NCBI GenBank assembly: GCA_035629175.1
Contig: DASPIL010000067.1
Coordinates: 1 to 64,000, forward strand
Direction of reading: 5' to 3'
Source: Verrucomicrobiia bacterium
GTDB taxonomy: Bacteria; Verrucomicrobiota; Verrucomicrobiia; Limisphaerales; DASXHY01
DNA: 64,000 nucleotides
Shown one piece after another: positions 45,035 through 54,403 of the stretch; positions within the stretch are counted from its first letter, which is position 1, and each line of letters starts with the position of its first letter. The position numbers were made by a program, and so were the translations under genes. Below the pieces are notes generated by a model that was not told the DNA's origin, did not search any database, and saw only the letters and a program-made list of their open reading frames with translations.

Positions 45035-45379
45035 ATGCGTCTAAAACGATTTTTCTATTTTGGTTTCTGCACGTTGATCTTAGTTGTCGTGGCCGGCTGC
45101 ATGCGCCCGGATTCGCTGGAAGAAAGCTTCTCTGAGGCCCCGCCCTCGCTGAGGCAATCCGTCGATGAAGCCGTGCGATTGGATCGAAACAATGACTGGA
45201 TGACGGCTGCAGAAGCCTACGATCGAGTTCTCCGCGAAGCACTCACGCCTGAGCAGGAACAGCTGGTGCAGCGCGCAATTCAACTGTTGTATTCGCGAAT
45301 GACGAAGGCGGCTCGCACTGGGGATTCACAAGCGCGATTGACGCTCGAGCAGATCGAGCAATATCGCAAGGGCAGTTAA
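45035..45379 (+). CDS. Small lipoprotein, 114 residues
   Basis: The ATG at 45035 opens a lipoprotein signal with lipobox VVAGC (residues 18-22) after TLILVV. The mature part is helical and charged (APPSLRQSVDEAVRLDRNNDWMTAAEAYDRVLREALTPEQEQLVQRAIQLL), with a TPR-like pattern. It is probably an outer-membrane-anchored protein of unknown role. The next gene on the same strand starts 156 bases on. Confidence 0.82.
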   Translation: MRLKRFFYFGFCTLILVVVAGCMRPDSLEESFSEAPPSLRQSVDEAVRLDRNNDWMTAAEAYDRVLREALTPEQEQLVQRAIQLLYSRMTKAARTGDSQARLTLEQIEQYRKGS

Positions 45380-45535
45380 GCTGCAGAAGTTCACTCGCCG
45401 CTCCCGTTGTCGCGGCAGGTATTCGCCTACCGCGCTTCAGGAAGCCACACCCCATTTGTCGAAGTCGCGTCTGCGCTCGACGCTGGGTTCGTGAATGCCG
45501 GCGTCAGTGACGTCGGAAACAATGACTTGAAGCCT

Positions 45536-46168
45536 ATGAAAATCCTTACATCAGCTATCGTCACGATTGCGATCTTAACGGCTGGCACTGTTGGAACGAG
45601 CGCCGCCGAGAAGGAAAAATCCGCAGCAAAGAAATCAGAGTCGTCAACATCATCCCAGCCACAGGCCGCATCTCAGAACTCGCGTGCAAGCGAGTTGCTG
45701 AAAGCGAAGGTAAAGTCGCAGGACGGCCAGGAGTTCGGGGCGGCGGAGGACCTGATCGTTGACAACTCAAGCGGCAAAATTCAATTCGTTGTCATAGGGC
45801 AGGGCGGCGCGCTCGGCGTTAACAAGGACCTCATCCCGGTTCCCTGGACCAAGGCAAAGGTCGGGCAGAACGAAGACAACGAACCTGAGATCAACCTGCA
45901 GGTCAGCGCACAAAAGCTCCACTCCGCGCCGGCGTTGCAGAAGGATTATTCAAATCTGAACGATCCCCAGTTTGCCCACGTTGTAAAACAGTTCTTCACA
46001 TCGGGGCCCAGCGCCACCAGCAACGGCGACGGGCAGCACGGATCCGCTTACAGTGCAACCAATGGAATGTCTGCGATGGGAGGCAGCGAGGGGCCTGAAG
46101 GAGCTCAATTGGAATCCGGTTCGGCAAACAGCAGCACGAACGAAAACGCGGAATTACAGGACGATTGA
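45536..46168 (+). CDS. Secreted PRC-barrel domain protein
   Basis: The ATG at 45536 gives a signal peptide (SAIVTIAILTAGTVGTSAAE) and a 210-residue product. A low-complexity Ser/Gln/Lys stretch precedes a PRC-barrel segment at about 52-105 (SELLKAKVKSQDGQEFGAAEDLIVDNSSGKIQFVVIGQGG), and the tail is rich in Gly, Ser, Asn and Asp. PRC-barrel proteins of this type are often stress-induced envelope proteins. It is followed by a strong terminator. Confidence 0.87.
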   Translation: MKILTSAIVTIAILTAGTVGTSAAEKEKSAAKKSESSTSSQPQAASQNSRASELLKAKVKSQDGQEFGAAEDLIVDNSSGKIQFVVIGQGGALGVNKDLIPVPWTKAKVGQNEDNEPEINLQVSAQKLHSAPALQKDYSNLNDPQFAHVVKQFFTSGPSATSNGDGQHGSAYSATNGMSAMGGSEGPEGAQLESGSANSSTNENAELQDD

Positions 46169-46188
46169 ATCAAAGAAGCGCTGAGGAG

Positions 46189-46220
46189 CGCAGAGGTTCT
46201 GGGGACCTCTGCGTTTTTTT
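46189..46220 (+). terminator. Intrinsic terminator of the PRC-barrel gene
   Basis: A perfect 9-base stem CGCAGAGGT/ACCTCTGCG with a 7-base loop is followed by T7 on the plus strand. It starts 20 bases after the stop codon. Confidence 0.92.
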
Positions 46221-46394
46221 GTGAAGTGGAGGGCCGTCGCAGAGGCACCCAGCGCCGTGCTCCAAAAGTAACTGTTACCGGGGAAGACAGTGGATCGGCC
46301 GCGATCTGAATGGGGTTTGCTCTTGCCCTTTGAAAACCTTGCGGCATAGTAACCGCCGTCCACGGCGCACCCCTTCCCGGTTGCGATCAGACAA

Positions 46395-46479
46395 GCCCGC
46401 GTGGCGGAATTGGCAGACGCGCTAGATTCAGGTTCTAGTGAGTAACATCGTACAGGTTCAAGTCCTGTCGCGGGCACCA
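46395..46479 (+). tRNA. tRNA-Leu (anticodon CAG), CCA encoded
   Basis: The acceptor stem GCCCGCG pairs with CGCGGGC and is followed by encoded ACCA. The anticodon arm CTAGA-TTCAGGT-TCTAG places CAG as the anticodon. A D arm (GGCGGAATTGGCAGACGC), a long variable arm as expected of tRNA-Leu, and the T arm ACAGGTTCAAGTCCTGT are present. The 3' half is the likely integration site for the island that begins at the integrase immediately to the right. Confidence 0.97.
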
Positions 46480-46582
46480 TCCTCAAATCCCCAACAAAAT
46501 CGCGATTTTGCTTTCTTTTCGTCCCCTTGGTTTCCAGTCGCATAACGCTTTCGCATAACAAGTCCAAAAAGTTCATAGCTAT

Positions 46583-47698
46583 TTAAGCGGTTAAGGTGGG
46601 TCGAATTTCGAAGTATTCTCGGGCTAGGTTTTGGGAAACTATTTTACCCGTCCGCGTCCTGGTTGCCCGGTAGTGGGTCTGAAGAACTTGCACTGTATGC
46701 CCCAATTGATCAGCCACATGAGCTGCGTCGCACTTTAAAGCGAGCAAGTACGTCGCAGCCGAGTGTCGCATGGCGTCGTGTGGCCAACCGACCAACAGAT
46801 CGGAGAGTTTCCGAACGCTTGTAAAGCGCTTCGCCCAGTTTTTTACGGGCAGTGAGGTTGGAATGCTGAGCCACTCGCGTGCGTTCTCTGGAATGTTTAC
46901 GATTCGACGTTTCAGGTTTCCCTTCGCAACATCGTATGGAATCTCCGTAATTCCTTCCTCGATCATGACATGATTGCTGTTCAGTCGCCCAATCTCTGCG
47001 GGCCGAATTCCACAGAACAGGCCCAAGGCTAATGGCGCGCACAGCCCCGGATCGTGCTGACTGGCGGCCAGTAAAAGCCTCCTCGCGTCCTCCACGTCCA
47101 AAACGCCAGGCATACTTCGGATGATTTTGGGGGATTTGAGCCCTTCGCTCGGGTTGTCGGCCCGCCACTTAGCATTCTTCGCGAACCGGAAGAATGTTTT
47201 CACATCCGTCAACCGACTGCGGCGGCTCGATGTGGAATATCCAGGGGCATCCCTCCAGCTACGCACGTCATCGACTGAAACTTCATGAACCTTCTTTTCG
47301 GGGAACTGCAGCGTGAATTGCTGGAGAACGGAGCGAATTTGAGAGATGTACCGCGACGCCATTCTCCGCTCGGCAAGGTCCGATAGAAATAATTCCACAC
47401 CTTCTGAAAGCGATGGCGCCTCAAACTGAGCAGACTTTCGGAAAACCCTCTCCATTGCTTTTTCAATGGTCAATCCCTCGGCGTGCAACCGGCAGAGAAA
47501 GGCACCCAGCAGCATTCGCTCATGGTTCGGCAAAGATGCGATGATGGCACCTTCGGTTTCGATTCGAGCCTTTTGTTTTGACAGCCAAGCTTCCGCTGCT
47601 TCTAGGGAATGGAAGATCTTGTAAATCCGCCGTCCAGCAACGTTACACACGCCGCGAAAACAGGGTTTTCCATGACTCTTGTGGGGATAAACTTTCAT
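46583..47698 (-). CDS. Tyrosine recombinase/integrase of a genomic island
   Basis: The 371-residue protein has an N-terminal SAM-like core-binding region (about 90-165) and a catalytic domain with all key residues: Arg in CGIRPAEIGRL, His-x-x-Arg in HDAMRHSAATYL, His in DQLGHT and the nucleophile Tyr in LQTHYRA. It lies next to tRNA-Leu and is transcribed towards the tRNA 3' end, the normal layout for a tRNA-targeting island integrase. The N-terminal 60 residues resemble a DNA arm-binding domain. Confidence 0.95.
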   Translation of the reverse strand: MKVYPHKSHGKPCFRGVCNVAGRRIYKIFHSLEAAEAWLSKQKARIETEGAIIASLPNHERMLLGAFLCRLHAEGLTIEKAMERVFRKSAQFEAPSLSEGVELFLSDLAERRMASRYISQIRSVLQQFTLQFPEKKVHEVSVDDVRSWRDAPGYSTSSRRSRLTDVKTFFRFAKNAKWRADNPSEGLKSPKIIRSMPGVLDVEDARRLLLAASQHDPGLCAPLALGLFCGIRPAEIGRLNSNHVMIEEGITEIPYDVAKGNLKRRIVNIPENAREWLSIPTSLPVKNWAKRFTSVRKLSDLLVGWPHDAMRHSAATYLLALKCDAAHVADQLGHTVQVLQTHYRATRTRTGKIVSQNLAREYFEIRPTLTA

Positions 47699-47812
47699 CG
47701 TTTGTAGTTTCGGTAGGGTTTTCTAGGCACAGAGCCGATTGTAGCAAAGAAAGAGAAGCTTCAATGCAGAAAGTGGGAAGCTGTATGCCGCATGGAATAC
47801 AGCGAAGAGACG

Positions 47813-47843
47813 AAAAACCCGGCAGTTTGCAGTCCTGCCGGGT
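47813..47843 (-). terminator. Intrinsic terminator of the small minus-strand genes
   Basis: A perfect 9-base stem ACCCGGCAG/CTGCCGGGT with a 9-base loop and a T4 tail (TTTT-CG) on the minus strand, 22 bases beyond the stop of the gene at 47865. Confidence 0.75.
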
Positions 47844-47864
47844 GCGTGATCCTGAACAGAGCCT

Positions 47865-48077
47865 TTAGCTCAGCGGAAAATCCTCATTTGCCCAGTCACA
47901 AGTCGCTTGGCTATCCAAGTATTGTTCGAGTACTTCCTGTACAGTGCAGTCATGAACGACGGACGCAGTCACCAGCTGGCCATACGCCCAAGCGGAAAGC
48001 TCGATTGTGATCTTCCGGGTTGGCGGACGGTGTGTCTTCGAAGTGGAATTGCAAGGGGATTTGCTCAAAGTCTTCAT
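47865..48077 (-). CDS. Small unknown protein, 70 residues, ribbon-helix-helix-like
   Basis: The product opens with MKTLSKSPCNST and then RKITIELSAWAYGQLV followed by a helical stretch (HDCTVQEVLEQYLDSQA). The beta-strand plus two-helix pattern resembles short RHH/CopG-type DNA-binding proteins, but the match is weak. It is followed by a clear terminator. It sits 47 bases downstream of another small gene on the same strand. Confidence 0.55.
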   Translation of the reverse strand: MKTLSKSPCNSTSKTHRPPTRKITIELSAWAYGQLVTASVVHDCTVQEVLEQYLDSQATCDWANEDFPLS

Positions 48078-48124
48078 AGGCTAATATCTGGAATAGACCC
48101 GTGATTTCAATTGGGGTGAATGGT

Positions 48125-48397
48125 TCAGTTCTGAAGCCAGCGAACCGCGTTGAATCGGCCCGAAGGAAACCAGTGTGCCAGTGCCCCGCATTCTCCTCCG
48201 AGGAACGATTGCGCATCGTCAACGGCATCAAACCCAAGGTTGGCTGGGATGTAGGCGAAGCATTCGTAAATAACCTCCTTTCCCGATTTAATCTTTTTGG
48301 CCATTGCCCTTTCGGCTCCGTGATTCCGGAGGATGATGTCTATCGTGATTTGAACCCGGTCTAGAATGACCGCGGTTGATACTGATCCGTTCTTCAT
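48125..48397 (-). CDS. Unknown protein, 90 residues
   Basis: No family is recognised. The sequence has an N-terminal strand pattern (VSTAVILDRVQITIDIIL), a basic stretch (GAERAMAKKIKSGKEVIYE) and an aromatic C-terminus (AHWFPSGRFNAVRWLQN). It is the first of two small minus-strand genes in front of the integrase and ends in the same terminator. It could be an accessory protein of the integration module, which is only inference from position. Confidence 0.45.
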   Translation of the reverse strand: MKNGSVSTAVILDRVQITIDIILRNHGAERAMAKKIKSGKEVIYECFAYIPANLGFDAVDDAQSFLGGECGALAHWFPSGRFNAVRWLQN

Positions 48398-49063
48398 TTG
48401 TAGCTAGAAACAATTAACCCGTGACTGGAAGGGTATCAGCCTTGTCGCAAAATACCGGTCAGGGCACCTGCTATCCAATCACGGGCGAATTGTACTGTTG
48501 TCGAATCGCCTTAACGGAGTGACTAATTCCGCTACAGTTGGCGAAGTCCCCACTGATACTGAAGACTGAAATGACTATGCCTTTGGTTTCGAAAAGTTCA
48601 AGAAAAATCCGCAGAAAATTCCGAATTAAGAAGTGGATCGCGGCCAATGTTTATCGGCCTTAGGTGCTGGTTTCGCGGCGCCGTTTGCCAGGAACGTCGA
48701 AGCTGACAAGCAGACCCGCCGCTGTGGAAGGGCAAGCTTGGAGCCGGGGGGGGGGTATCGCGGGGTGGGCGGGGGTGGTCACGTGCTGCTATATATGGGT
48801 CCCTTTTCTAAACTCACCAGCAAACTCACACTTTCTTTCGCCAAAAAACATAGGACGGCGTAAACACATAATTTGTATGCGTCAGATCTCCGGGACGTTT
48901 GGAGAATAACCCAAATTGTTCCAACTCGTTGCTAACCGGGTCAGACCGCATCTTCCACTGCAATAGGGTCAAAACCCTAGTGCTGGCAATCGGTCCCGGT
49001 CCATACACTTACATTTGCGCCATGCACACTGCTAGGCGGTCAGTTAGTGTTCCGTCTTTATTC
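48398..49063. other. Gene-poor region with a G-rich tract
   Basis: No convincing gene. Promoters for the divergent small gene (48397) and the histidine kinase (49064) must lie here. A G10 run at 48746-48755 and further G runs to 48778 stand out (separate entry). Short plus-strand frames at 48633 and 48664 read through the G tract and are not credible. Confidence 0.5.
48746..48778 (+). repeat. G-rich tract with G-quadruplex potential
   Basis: G10 at 48746-48755, G4 at 48762-48765, G3 at 48767-48769 and G5 at 48771-48775 lie on one strand within 33 bases. This satisfies the pattern of four or more G3+ runs with short loops. It is about 290 bases upstream of the kinase gene. Confidence 0.7.
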
Positions 49064-52000
49064 ATGAGCGTCATACAAAACACCCATTTAAAACCCGTCG
49101 TGGATGTCGATCAGCGGTGCGACGGGAACCACTTCGTCCAGTTTTACGAGAGTGAGGAATTCCTAGTAGATTCTGTTGCGGCATTCATTGGTTCCGGCTT
49201 AGGCGCGGGTGAAGGTGGGGTGGTGATTGCGACGTCTTCGCACCTGGTCGCAATCGGGCATAAGCTTGCTGCGCAGGGCGTGGATTTGGCAGTTGTGGAA
49301 GCGAGGGGTCAGTATGTTGCCCTTGATGCTGCCGAAGCGCTTTCTAAATTCATGGTGGATGGCTGCCCTGAGCCATCGAGATTTGAAGCCTATATCGGCC
49401 ACAAGATCGAAAATGCCGCAAGGGGGCGCCGCGGTGTACGAGCTTTTGGAGAGATGGTGTCGCTGCTCTGGGCTGACGGAAACGGCGATGCCGTGCTCAG
49501 TTTGGAGGAACTCTGGAACAAATTAGCGGAGAAACACACATTCACGCTGTTTTGTGCCTACCCAATTACGGGCTTCAGCGATACGAAGCACAGCAGGGTT
49601 TTCTCTCGTATTTGTCAGGCTCACTCCCATGTAAAACCATTGGAATCCCTCGATAAAGCGCCAACAGCGGCCGAGCAGTCGCGGCTCATTGCGGAGATTC
49701 AGCAGAGGGCATTGTCACTGGAAAAGGAAATTGTCGAGCGTGAGCGCGCGGAAGAAACCCTGAGACGCCGCGAAGCAGAACTGACCCAATTTGTTGAGCA
49801 CGCTTCGGTGGGGCTTCACTGGGTTGGTCCCGATGGAATTATTCAATGGGCGAACAAAGCTGATTTCGAGTTTCTTGGATTTTCCGGGGACGATTACATT
49901 GGGCATCACATTGCGGAATTTCACGCAGACCGTCATGTAATTGATGACATCCTTTCTAGGCTTTCAAGTGGCGAACGGCTACAAAATTACGAAGCGCGTC
50001 TCAAGTGCAAAGACGGCTCGTTCAAGACTGTTCTTATTGATTCCTGTGTTCTTTGGGAGGGAGGAAAGTTCATTCACACGCAATGCTTCACTCGCGACAT
50101 TACCGATCAGAAGCGCGCAGAAGATGAACTGCGTCAAACCCAACGGCAACTAGAGGCCGACGCGGATGCCCTCTCTAAGTTAAATCATTTGGGATCGCGC
50201 CTATGGAAAATCTCGTCGCTGCAAGAAGGCATCGATGAAATGCTTAATGCGACTATCGAGCTGCTCGAGGCCGATATGGGCAATATTCAGCTTTTGGACG
50301 GCCCCAGGTTGCGAATCGCAGCCCAACGCGGCTTCAGCCGCGAGTTCCTCGACTTCTTTTCTGAAGTTTCGGTGGGCGACGCATCCGCATGTGGAAGGGC
50401 TCTGCGAACTGGCGACCGGATAATCATCCCTGATGTTCAGGTGGATAAAGCCTACGCACCGATGCGTGCCATTGCAGAGTCCGCCGGATATCGGGCGGTC
50501 CAGTCAACGCCGCTAATTGGGCGGAATGGAAAGCCGCGCGGAATGATTTCGACCCACTGGCACTCTCCGCATTGCCCCAACGAGAGACAGCTTCGGCACC
50601 TTGAGTTGTATGTCCGACAGGCCACTGACTTCATTGAAAGGTGCGAGATCGAAGATGTGTTGCGCGAAAGCGAGAAACGTTTGCGGAATATTTTTAACCA
50701 GAGCACTGTTGGATTAGCGCAAGTTGACGTCGATGGGCGCTTCATCCTGGTAAACCAGCGCTTTTGCGACATTCTTGGGTATTCGGCTGGGGAATTGAGA
50801 AACGAAACCTGCTCTGATCTGATGTTTTTCTCCGACCAAGCTCTCAAATTCGACAAAGCCCTGCACGAAGGAAACTCCATCTTGATTGAGAATCGTTACG
50901 CTCGCCGGGACGGGTCGAACGTATGGGTTCGAAACAGTGTTTCCCCGATGACCGACGCTGATGGGGGAGCGCGCCAGATGCTGATTGTTTCGGTCGATAT
51001 TACCGAAGAGAAGCGGGCGCAGGAAGGTGCCTCCCGCCTGGCAGCAATCATAGAGCATTCAGAGGATGCAATCTTCAGCACGGATACTGAGGGCGTGATC
51101 AATAGCTGGAACAGGGGTGCAGAGCGCCTATACGGTTATCTTGCTATTGAAATCGTCGGACGTCCGATTTTTACGCTGATTCCTCCAGGCCGCGCAAATG
51201 AGGAGCCTGAAATTTTACGGCGGATCTGTAGAAACGAAACTGTGGAGAACTACGAAACTCAGAGGCTTCGCAAGGACGGAGCAATCATTGACGTCTCATT
51301 GACAGTCTCGCCAATCAAAGATTCGTCCGGAAAGGTTATTGGAGTGTCGAAGGTTGCGCGCGACATCACAGAAAAGGTTCGTTCGAGGGAAATCCTGGAG
51401 CAAACGGTTGCGGAACGCACGGCATCGTTACGCGAAGTTGTCGCCCAGATGGAGGAGTTTTCGTATTCAGTGTCCCACGATTTGCGGGCTCCGTTGCGAG
51501 CAATTAGCGGCTACGCGGATGTGTTGCTTGAAGATCCAGACGGACAAATTGATGAGACAACACGGGCGTACCTGGGAAAGATTCGACGATGCAGTGACCG
51601 GATGAACCGGCTCACACTGGAGGTGCTAACCTACAGTCGCGTAGCTCGCTCTCAAATCCAACTGGAGAATGTGAATTTGGATCGGCTTGTGCGGGATGTG
51701 ATGGATCAATATTCAAATGTCCAAGGCCCAGCGCTTGAAGTCGAAATTCTCGGCGAATTACCTTTGGTGTGCGCCAATGAGACTATGTTGGCACAAGTCG
51801 TCTCCAACCTTTTGAATAATGCCGTAAAATTTGTCTCGCCCAGCACCAAGCCGCGCGTCCTCGTTCGCGCTGAACATTTTAGCAAGCAGGTGAGAGTATG
51901 GTTCGAGGATAACGGAATAGGCATCAGGCTTAAGGATCAGGAGCGTATTTTCGGAATGTTCGAACGGTTGCATCCGGAGGGAAAATTTGAAGGGACCGGT

Positions 52001-52138
52001 ATCGGCTTGGCCATTGTGCGAAAAGCTATGGAAAAAATGGGCGGGAAGGTCGGCGTCGAGTCGGATGGGGAGAACGGAAGCCGTTTTTGGATCGAACTGC
52101 CCGCGCCGAATCAGATACCGGCGCGTCAGGGCCACTAG
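49064..52138 (+). CDS. Hybrid-sensing histidine kinase: MEDS-PAS-GAF-PAS-PAS-HisKA-HATPase
   Basis: A 1024-residue protein from the ATG at 49064. An in-frame ATG at 49022 would add 14 residues, and neither has a clear RBS. A MEDS (DcmR-type) sensory domain occupies about 20-180 (HFVQFYESEEFLVDSVAAF). A PAS domain follows at about 240-350, then GAF at 375-525 and PAS domains at 540-650 and 660-770. The HisKA H-box is SVSHDLRAPLRAI (about 805) and the HATPase N/G boxes are NLLNNAVKF, VWFEDNGIGI and GTGIGLAIV. There is no membrane segment, so it senses cytoplasmic signals. No receiver domain is fused, and two stand-alone receivers lie nearby. Confidence 0.95.
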   Translation: MSVIQNTHLKPVVDVDQRCDGNHFVQFYESEEFLVDSVAAFIGSGLGAGEGGVVIATSSHLVAIGHKLAAQGVDLAVVEARGQYVALDAAEALSKFMVDGCPEPSRFEAYIGHKIENAARGRRGVRAFGEMVSLLWADGNGDAVLSLEELWNKLAEKHTFTLFCAYPITGFSDTKHSRVFSRICQAHSHVKPLESLDKAPTAAEQSRLIAEIQQRALSLEKEIVERERAEETLRRREAELTQFVEHASVGLHWVGPDGIIQWANKADFEFLGFSGDDYIGHHIAEFHADRHVIDDILSRLSSGERLQNYEARLKCKDGSFKTVLIDSCVLWEGGKFIHTQCFTRDITDQKRAEDELRQTQRQLEADADALSKLNHLGSRLWKISSLQEGIDEMLNATIELLEADMGNIQLLDGPRLRIAAQRGFSREFLDFFSEVSVGDASACGRALRTGDRIIIPDVQVDKAYAPMRAIAESAGYRAVQSTPLIGRNGKPRGMISTHWHSPHCPNERQLRHLELYVRQATDFIERCEIEDVLRESEKRLRNIFNQSTVGLAQVDVDGRFILVNQRFCDILGYSAGELRNETCSDLMFFSDQALKFDKALHEGNSILIENRYARRDGSNVWVRNSVSPMTDADGGARQMLIVSVDITEEKRAQEGASRLAAIIEHSEDAIFSTDTEGVINSWNRGAERLYGYLAIEIVGRPIFTLIPPGRANEEPEILRRICRNETVENYETQRLRKDGAIIDVSLTVSPIKDSSGKVIGVSKVARDITEKVRSREILEQTVAERTASLREVVAQMEEFSYSVSHDLRAPLRAISGYADVLLEDPDGQIDETTRAYLGKIRRCSDRMNRLTLEVLTYSRVARSQIQLENVNLDRLVRDVMDQYSNVQGPALEVEILGELPLVCANETMLAQVVSNLLNNAVKFVSPSTKPRVLVRAEHFSKQVRVWFEDNGIGIRLKDQERIFGMFERLHPEGKFEGTGIGLAIVRKAMEKMGGKVGVESDGENGSRFWIELPAPNQIPARQGH

Positions 52139-52380
52139 ATTAAGCGTCTTTCGGTGAGGGCGCTACGCTCTCGCAGCTGGGGTCGGACGGTCCTGGGATC
52201 ATAAAATATATGGGTGGGGCGTTCTCGTCAGCCCTAGTTTTGGTAATGCGTTTGGCCGCGATCTCCTTAGTTAAGAACTGCATGAGGTTAAGGGGCAAGG
52301 TGTTTGGATTTATTTTGCATAAATCCTTGAAGGAGAAACGGCAAGAGGGAACCTTCACAGTGTGCATGCGAGTACTATGT
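52139..52380. other. Intergenic segment between kinase and response regulator
   Basis: The two convergent genes leave about 240 bases with no strong terminator. Small frames on both strands overlap the regulator's 3' end and show no family pattern. Confidence 0.5.
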
Positions 52381-52824
52381 CTAGCCGGATTTAAAAGCAT
52401 TAGACAGCTGAGCAGTAGGTTTTCGGTAGGTTGCGGCGATTTGCCTGACCAGTTGGACTATGGCATCCAAGCCCATAGGTTTTACAACATAATCTTCTGC
52501 TCCCAACGCAAGTGCCTTTTGGCGGTCTTCCAACAGATTTGAAGACGACCAAACGACCACTGGAAGTGATTCCAAGTACGATTGCTGTCCCATCCATTCC
52601 AGAACCTCGAAGCCGTTGACCCGTGGCATTCTCACGTCCAACAAAACGACGGACGGTGAGGGGAAGCGCTGACTATCGCTGTACTCGCCTCGACGAGAAA
52701 GATAGTCAATTCCTTCATCTCCATCGCGCGTGCATCGCAACAAGACATCGAACGACTCAATCCGTTTTTCCAACAACATGGGTAGTGCTTCATCGTCATC
52801 AATCAAAAGGAGCACTGTAGTCAT
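52381..52824 (-). CDS. Stand-alone response regulator (CheY/Rcp1-like)
   Basis: A 147-residue receiver with no output domain. The acidic pocket is LLIDDDEAL (8-14), the phospho-acceptor is Asp63 in VVLLDVRMPRVNG, and the conserved Lys115 is in YVVKPMG. The long beta3-alpha3 region (SRRGEYSDSQRFPSP) is typical of Rcp1-like regulators that partner phytochrome-type kinases. It is convergent with the MEDS-PAS kinase and is the best candidate partner. Confidence 0.93.
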   Translation of the reverse strand: MTTVLLLIDDDEALPMLLEKRIESFDVLLRCTRDGDEGIDYLSRRGEYSDSQRFPSPSVVLLDVRMPRVNGFEVLEWMGQQSYLESLPVVVWSSSNLLEDRQKALALGAEDYVVKPMGLDAIVQLVRQIAATYRKPTAQLSNAFKSG

Positions 52825-53512
52825 AAATAAGAAGTTTCAGATTAGGACCTTTTAGTTTTCTCGCAGACAGTTCAAAAGGTTTAATTGCGCCGAAATTAAC
52901 CAGAAAGCATCGCATCCAGAGGACGGTCTTTCGGATGTCTTTTTGAGTGCCGGGAAATCATAATTCCATAAAACCACGATTACGAAATAAGGCTTTTTCC
53001 CCATTCCAATTAGGTTGTCCGCCTTCTTATTTATCTATTCACCGGATTCCAATCATTTAACGTTAGTCTGTCCGGAGAATGGCGCCTTCCTCCGCGAGGG
53101 CCGCCATACTCCCTCGTTTAAAACAATGACCTCTGGCGGTCGCGCTCTAGGCCGGTTCAATTGTAACTTAGATAGGAAGTTTAATGCCCGGTGCTGTGAT
53201 GGCACCGGGCAGCCACTGCCACTATCGAGCGGGAGCCATCCGCTCTGGGGAGAACCCCAAAAATATGCGGCGACATCATCCTGTCAAGATTGTCGGTCGT
53301 CTCGGTGCGATTGAAAGCGTCGGTCAGTTTTCTGCCGCTCTTCGCCTAGTTTTCTCCCCAGTCGCGGTTGGCTCGGTCTTCAGTGCTGGCATGCGCTGGC
53401 CTGATCCAAGCCCTGACAAGCGGGTCGGTCTGAAGGGACGTGGCCCGAGCAGGAATCTAGCTTGCGCTGACGGGGAGATTTAGCAAAGTTCTGGCACTCG
53501 GTGTGCCCAGGT
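52825..53512. other. Gene-poor region with one strong hairpin
   Basis: About 690 bases between the two response-regulator genes, AT-rich at the left half. A perfect 9-base hairpin GCCCGGTGC/GCACCGGGC (53186-53210, loop TGTGATG) is the only prominent structure and has no T tract. No credible gene is seen, and the frames at 53015 and 53184 show no conserved pattern. Confidence 0.5.
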
Positions 53513-54049
53513 ATGAATTCCGCAGCGCACAATTTGAAGACCATTCGACTCTTCCACGTTGAGGATGAGCCTTTGGATGCCGACCTGCTAAAGGTTCACC
53601 TCCGCGGCTTGGAAATACCGGTTTCGATTGTCGAGATTGCCAGTGACATTGATTTTCGAAAGGCGATCCGGGCGGGACCTCCCGACTTAGTTCTTTCGGA
53701 TTCAAACGTCCGAGGATTCGACACTGAGAATGTATTCCATTATGCGCGAAACACTTCTCCACCGATTCCATATATCATGTTCTCCGGGCATCCCGATCCC
53801 CTTCTTCGGGAGAAGGCGCTCGCATCTGGAGCGTACGCATTCATCGACAAGGGACGTCCTGGCGAGTTGATCGCCGCTATTCGGCGACTGTTTGTCACCA
53901 AGTCGGAATTGTTGCCACCGCCGGAACACCCAGTGCTCGCGCAGTGTAAAGAGTTCCGCTGTTTGGCATGTCGCACGGCGGCGGGTCGGTGGGTGGACTA
54001 CATACATCGGCGAGAGCTGCCGGAGGTTCTTTCCTGGGCTGAGGTTTAG
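53513..54049 (+). CDS. Response regulator with Cys-containing C-terminal extension
   Basis: The ATG at 53513 gives a 178-residue protein. An upstream GTG at 53501 is also in frame. The receiver spans 10-130: acidic pocket FHVEDEPLD (Glu/Asp at 17-19), phospho-acceptor Asp63 in LVLSDSNVRG, SG in MFSGHPD and Lys in FIDKGRP. The extra 50 residues include C-x4-C-x2-C (QCKEFRCLAC) and a WVDYIHRREL helix, resembling a small metal-binding or interaction module. Family of this tail not recognised. Confidence 0.88.
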   Translation: MNSAAHNLKTIRLFHVEDEPLDADLLKVHLRGLEIPVSIVEIASDIDFRKAIRAGPPDLVLSDSNVRGFDTENVFHYARNTSPPIPYIMFSGHPDPLLREKALASGAYAFIDKGRPGELIAAIRRLFVTKSELLPPPEHPVLAQCKEFRCLACRTAAGRWVDYIHRRELPEVLSWAEV

Positions 54050-54403
54050 GTGGTTTAGTGGGTCTGTCCGCCCCTGACATTGGAAAGCATGGCTTGCGAA
54101 TGTTGGCGCAGCTTAGGGCAAAATTTGGTTAGACCCGTCCACCTTGAGATGGCAGAACACGGAAGTCCAGGCTGTGAACGTTTCTTCAGCGGGCATCCTC
54201 TGTCCCACCTCCTTGGCGTCGCAGTCTGGACAACTTTAGCACCGGTTGACGGAAATGCGACTGACGAGCATTCCGCGTGGTCGTCCACGAATTTGGGCGA
54301 AGTTCATGCGCTCACGAGCTCATCCGCAGCCGCTTGGCCAAAGCCGCCAACTACAAAAATATCCGCGACAGCTGTTCTCGATCATCTTAGGGACGTTGCC
54401 GCC
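54050..54403. other. Intergenic region of about 350 bases
   Basis: Lies between two convergent genes. Small frames on both strands (54055-54288 minus and 54080-54508 plus) have no recognisable pattern. No terminator-like hairpin with a T tract is seen. Confidence 0.45.

Noticed and set aside
52140-52542. Small frames on both strands between kinase and response regulator
   Set aside because: They overlap each other and the regulator's coding 3' end, with no conserved pattern.
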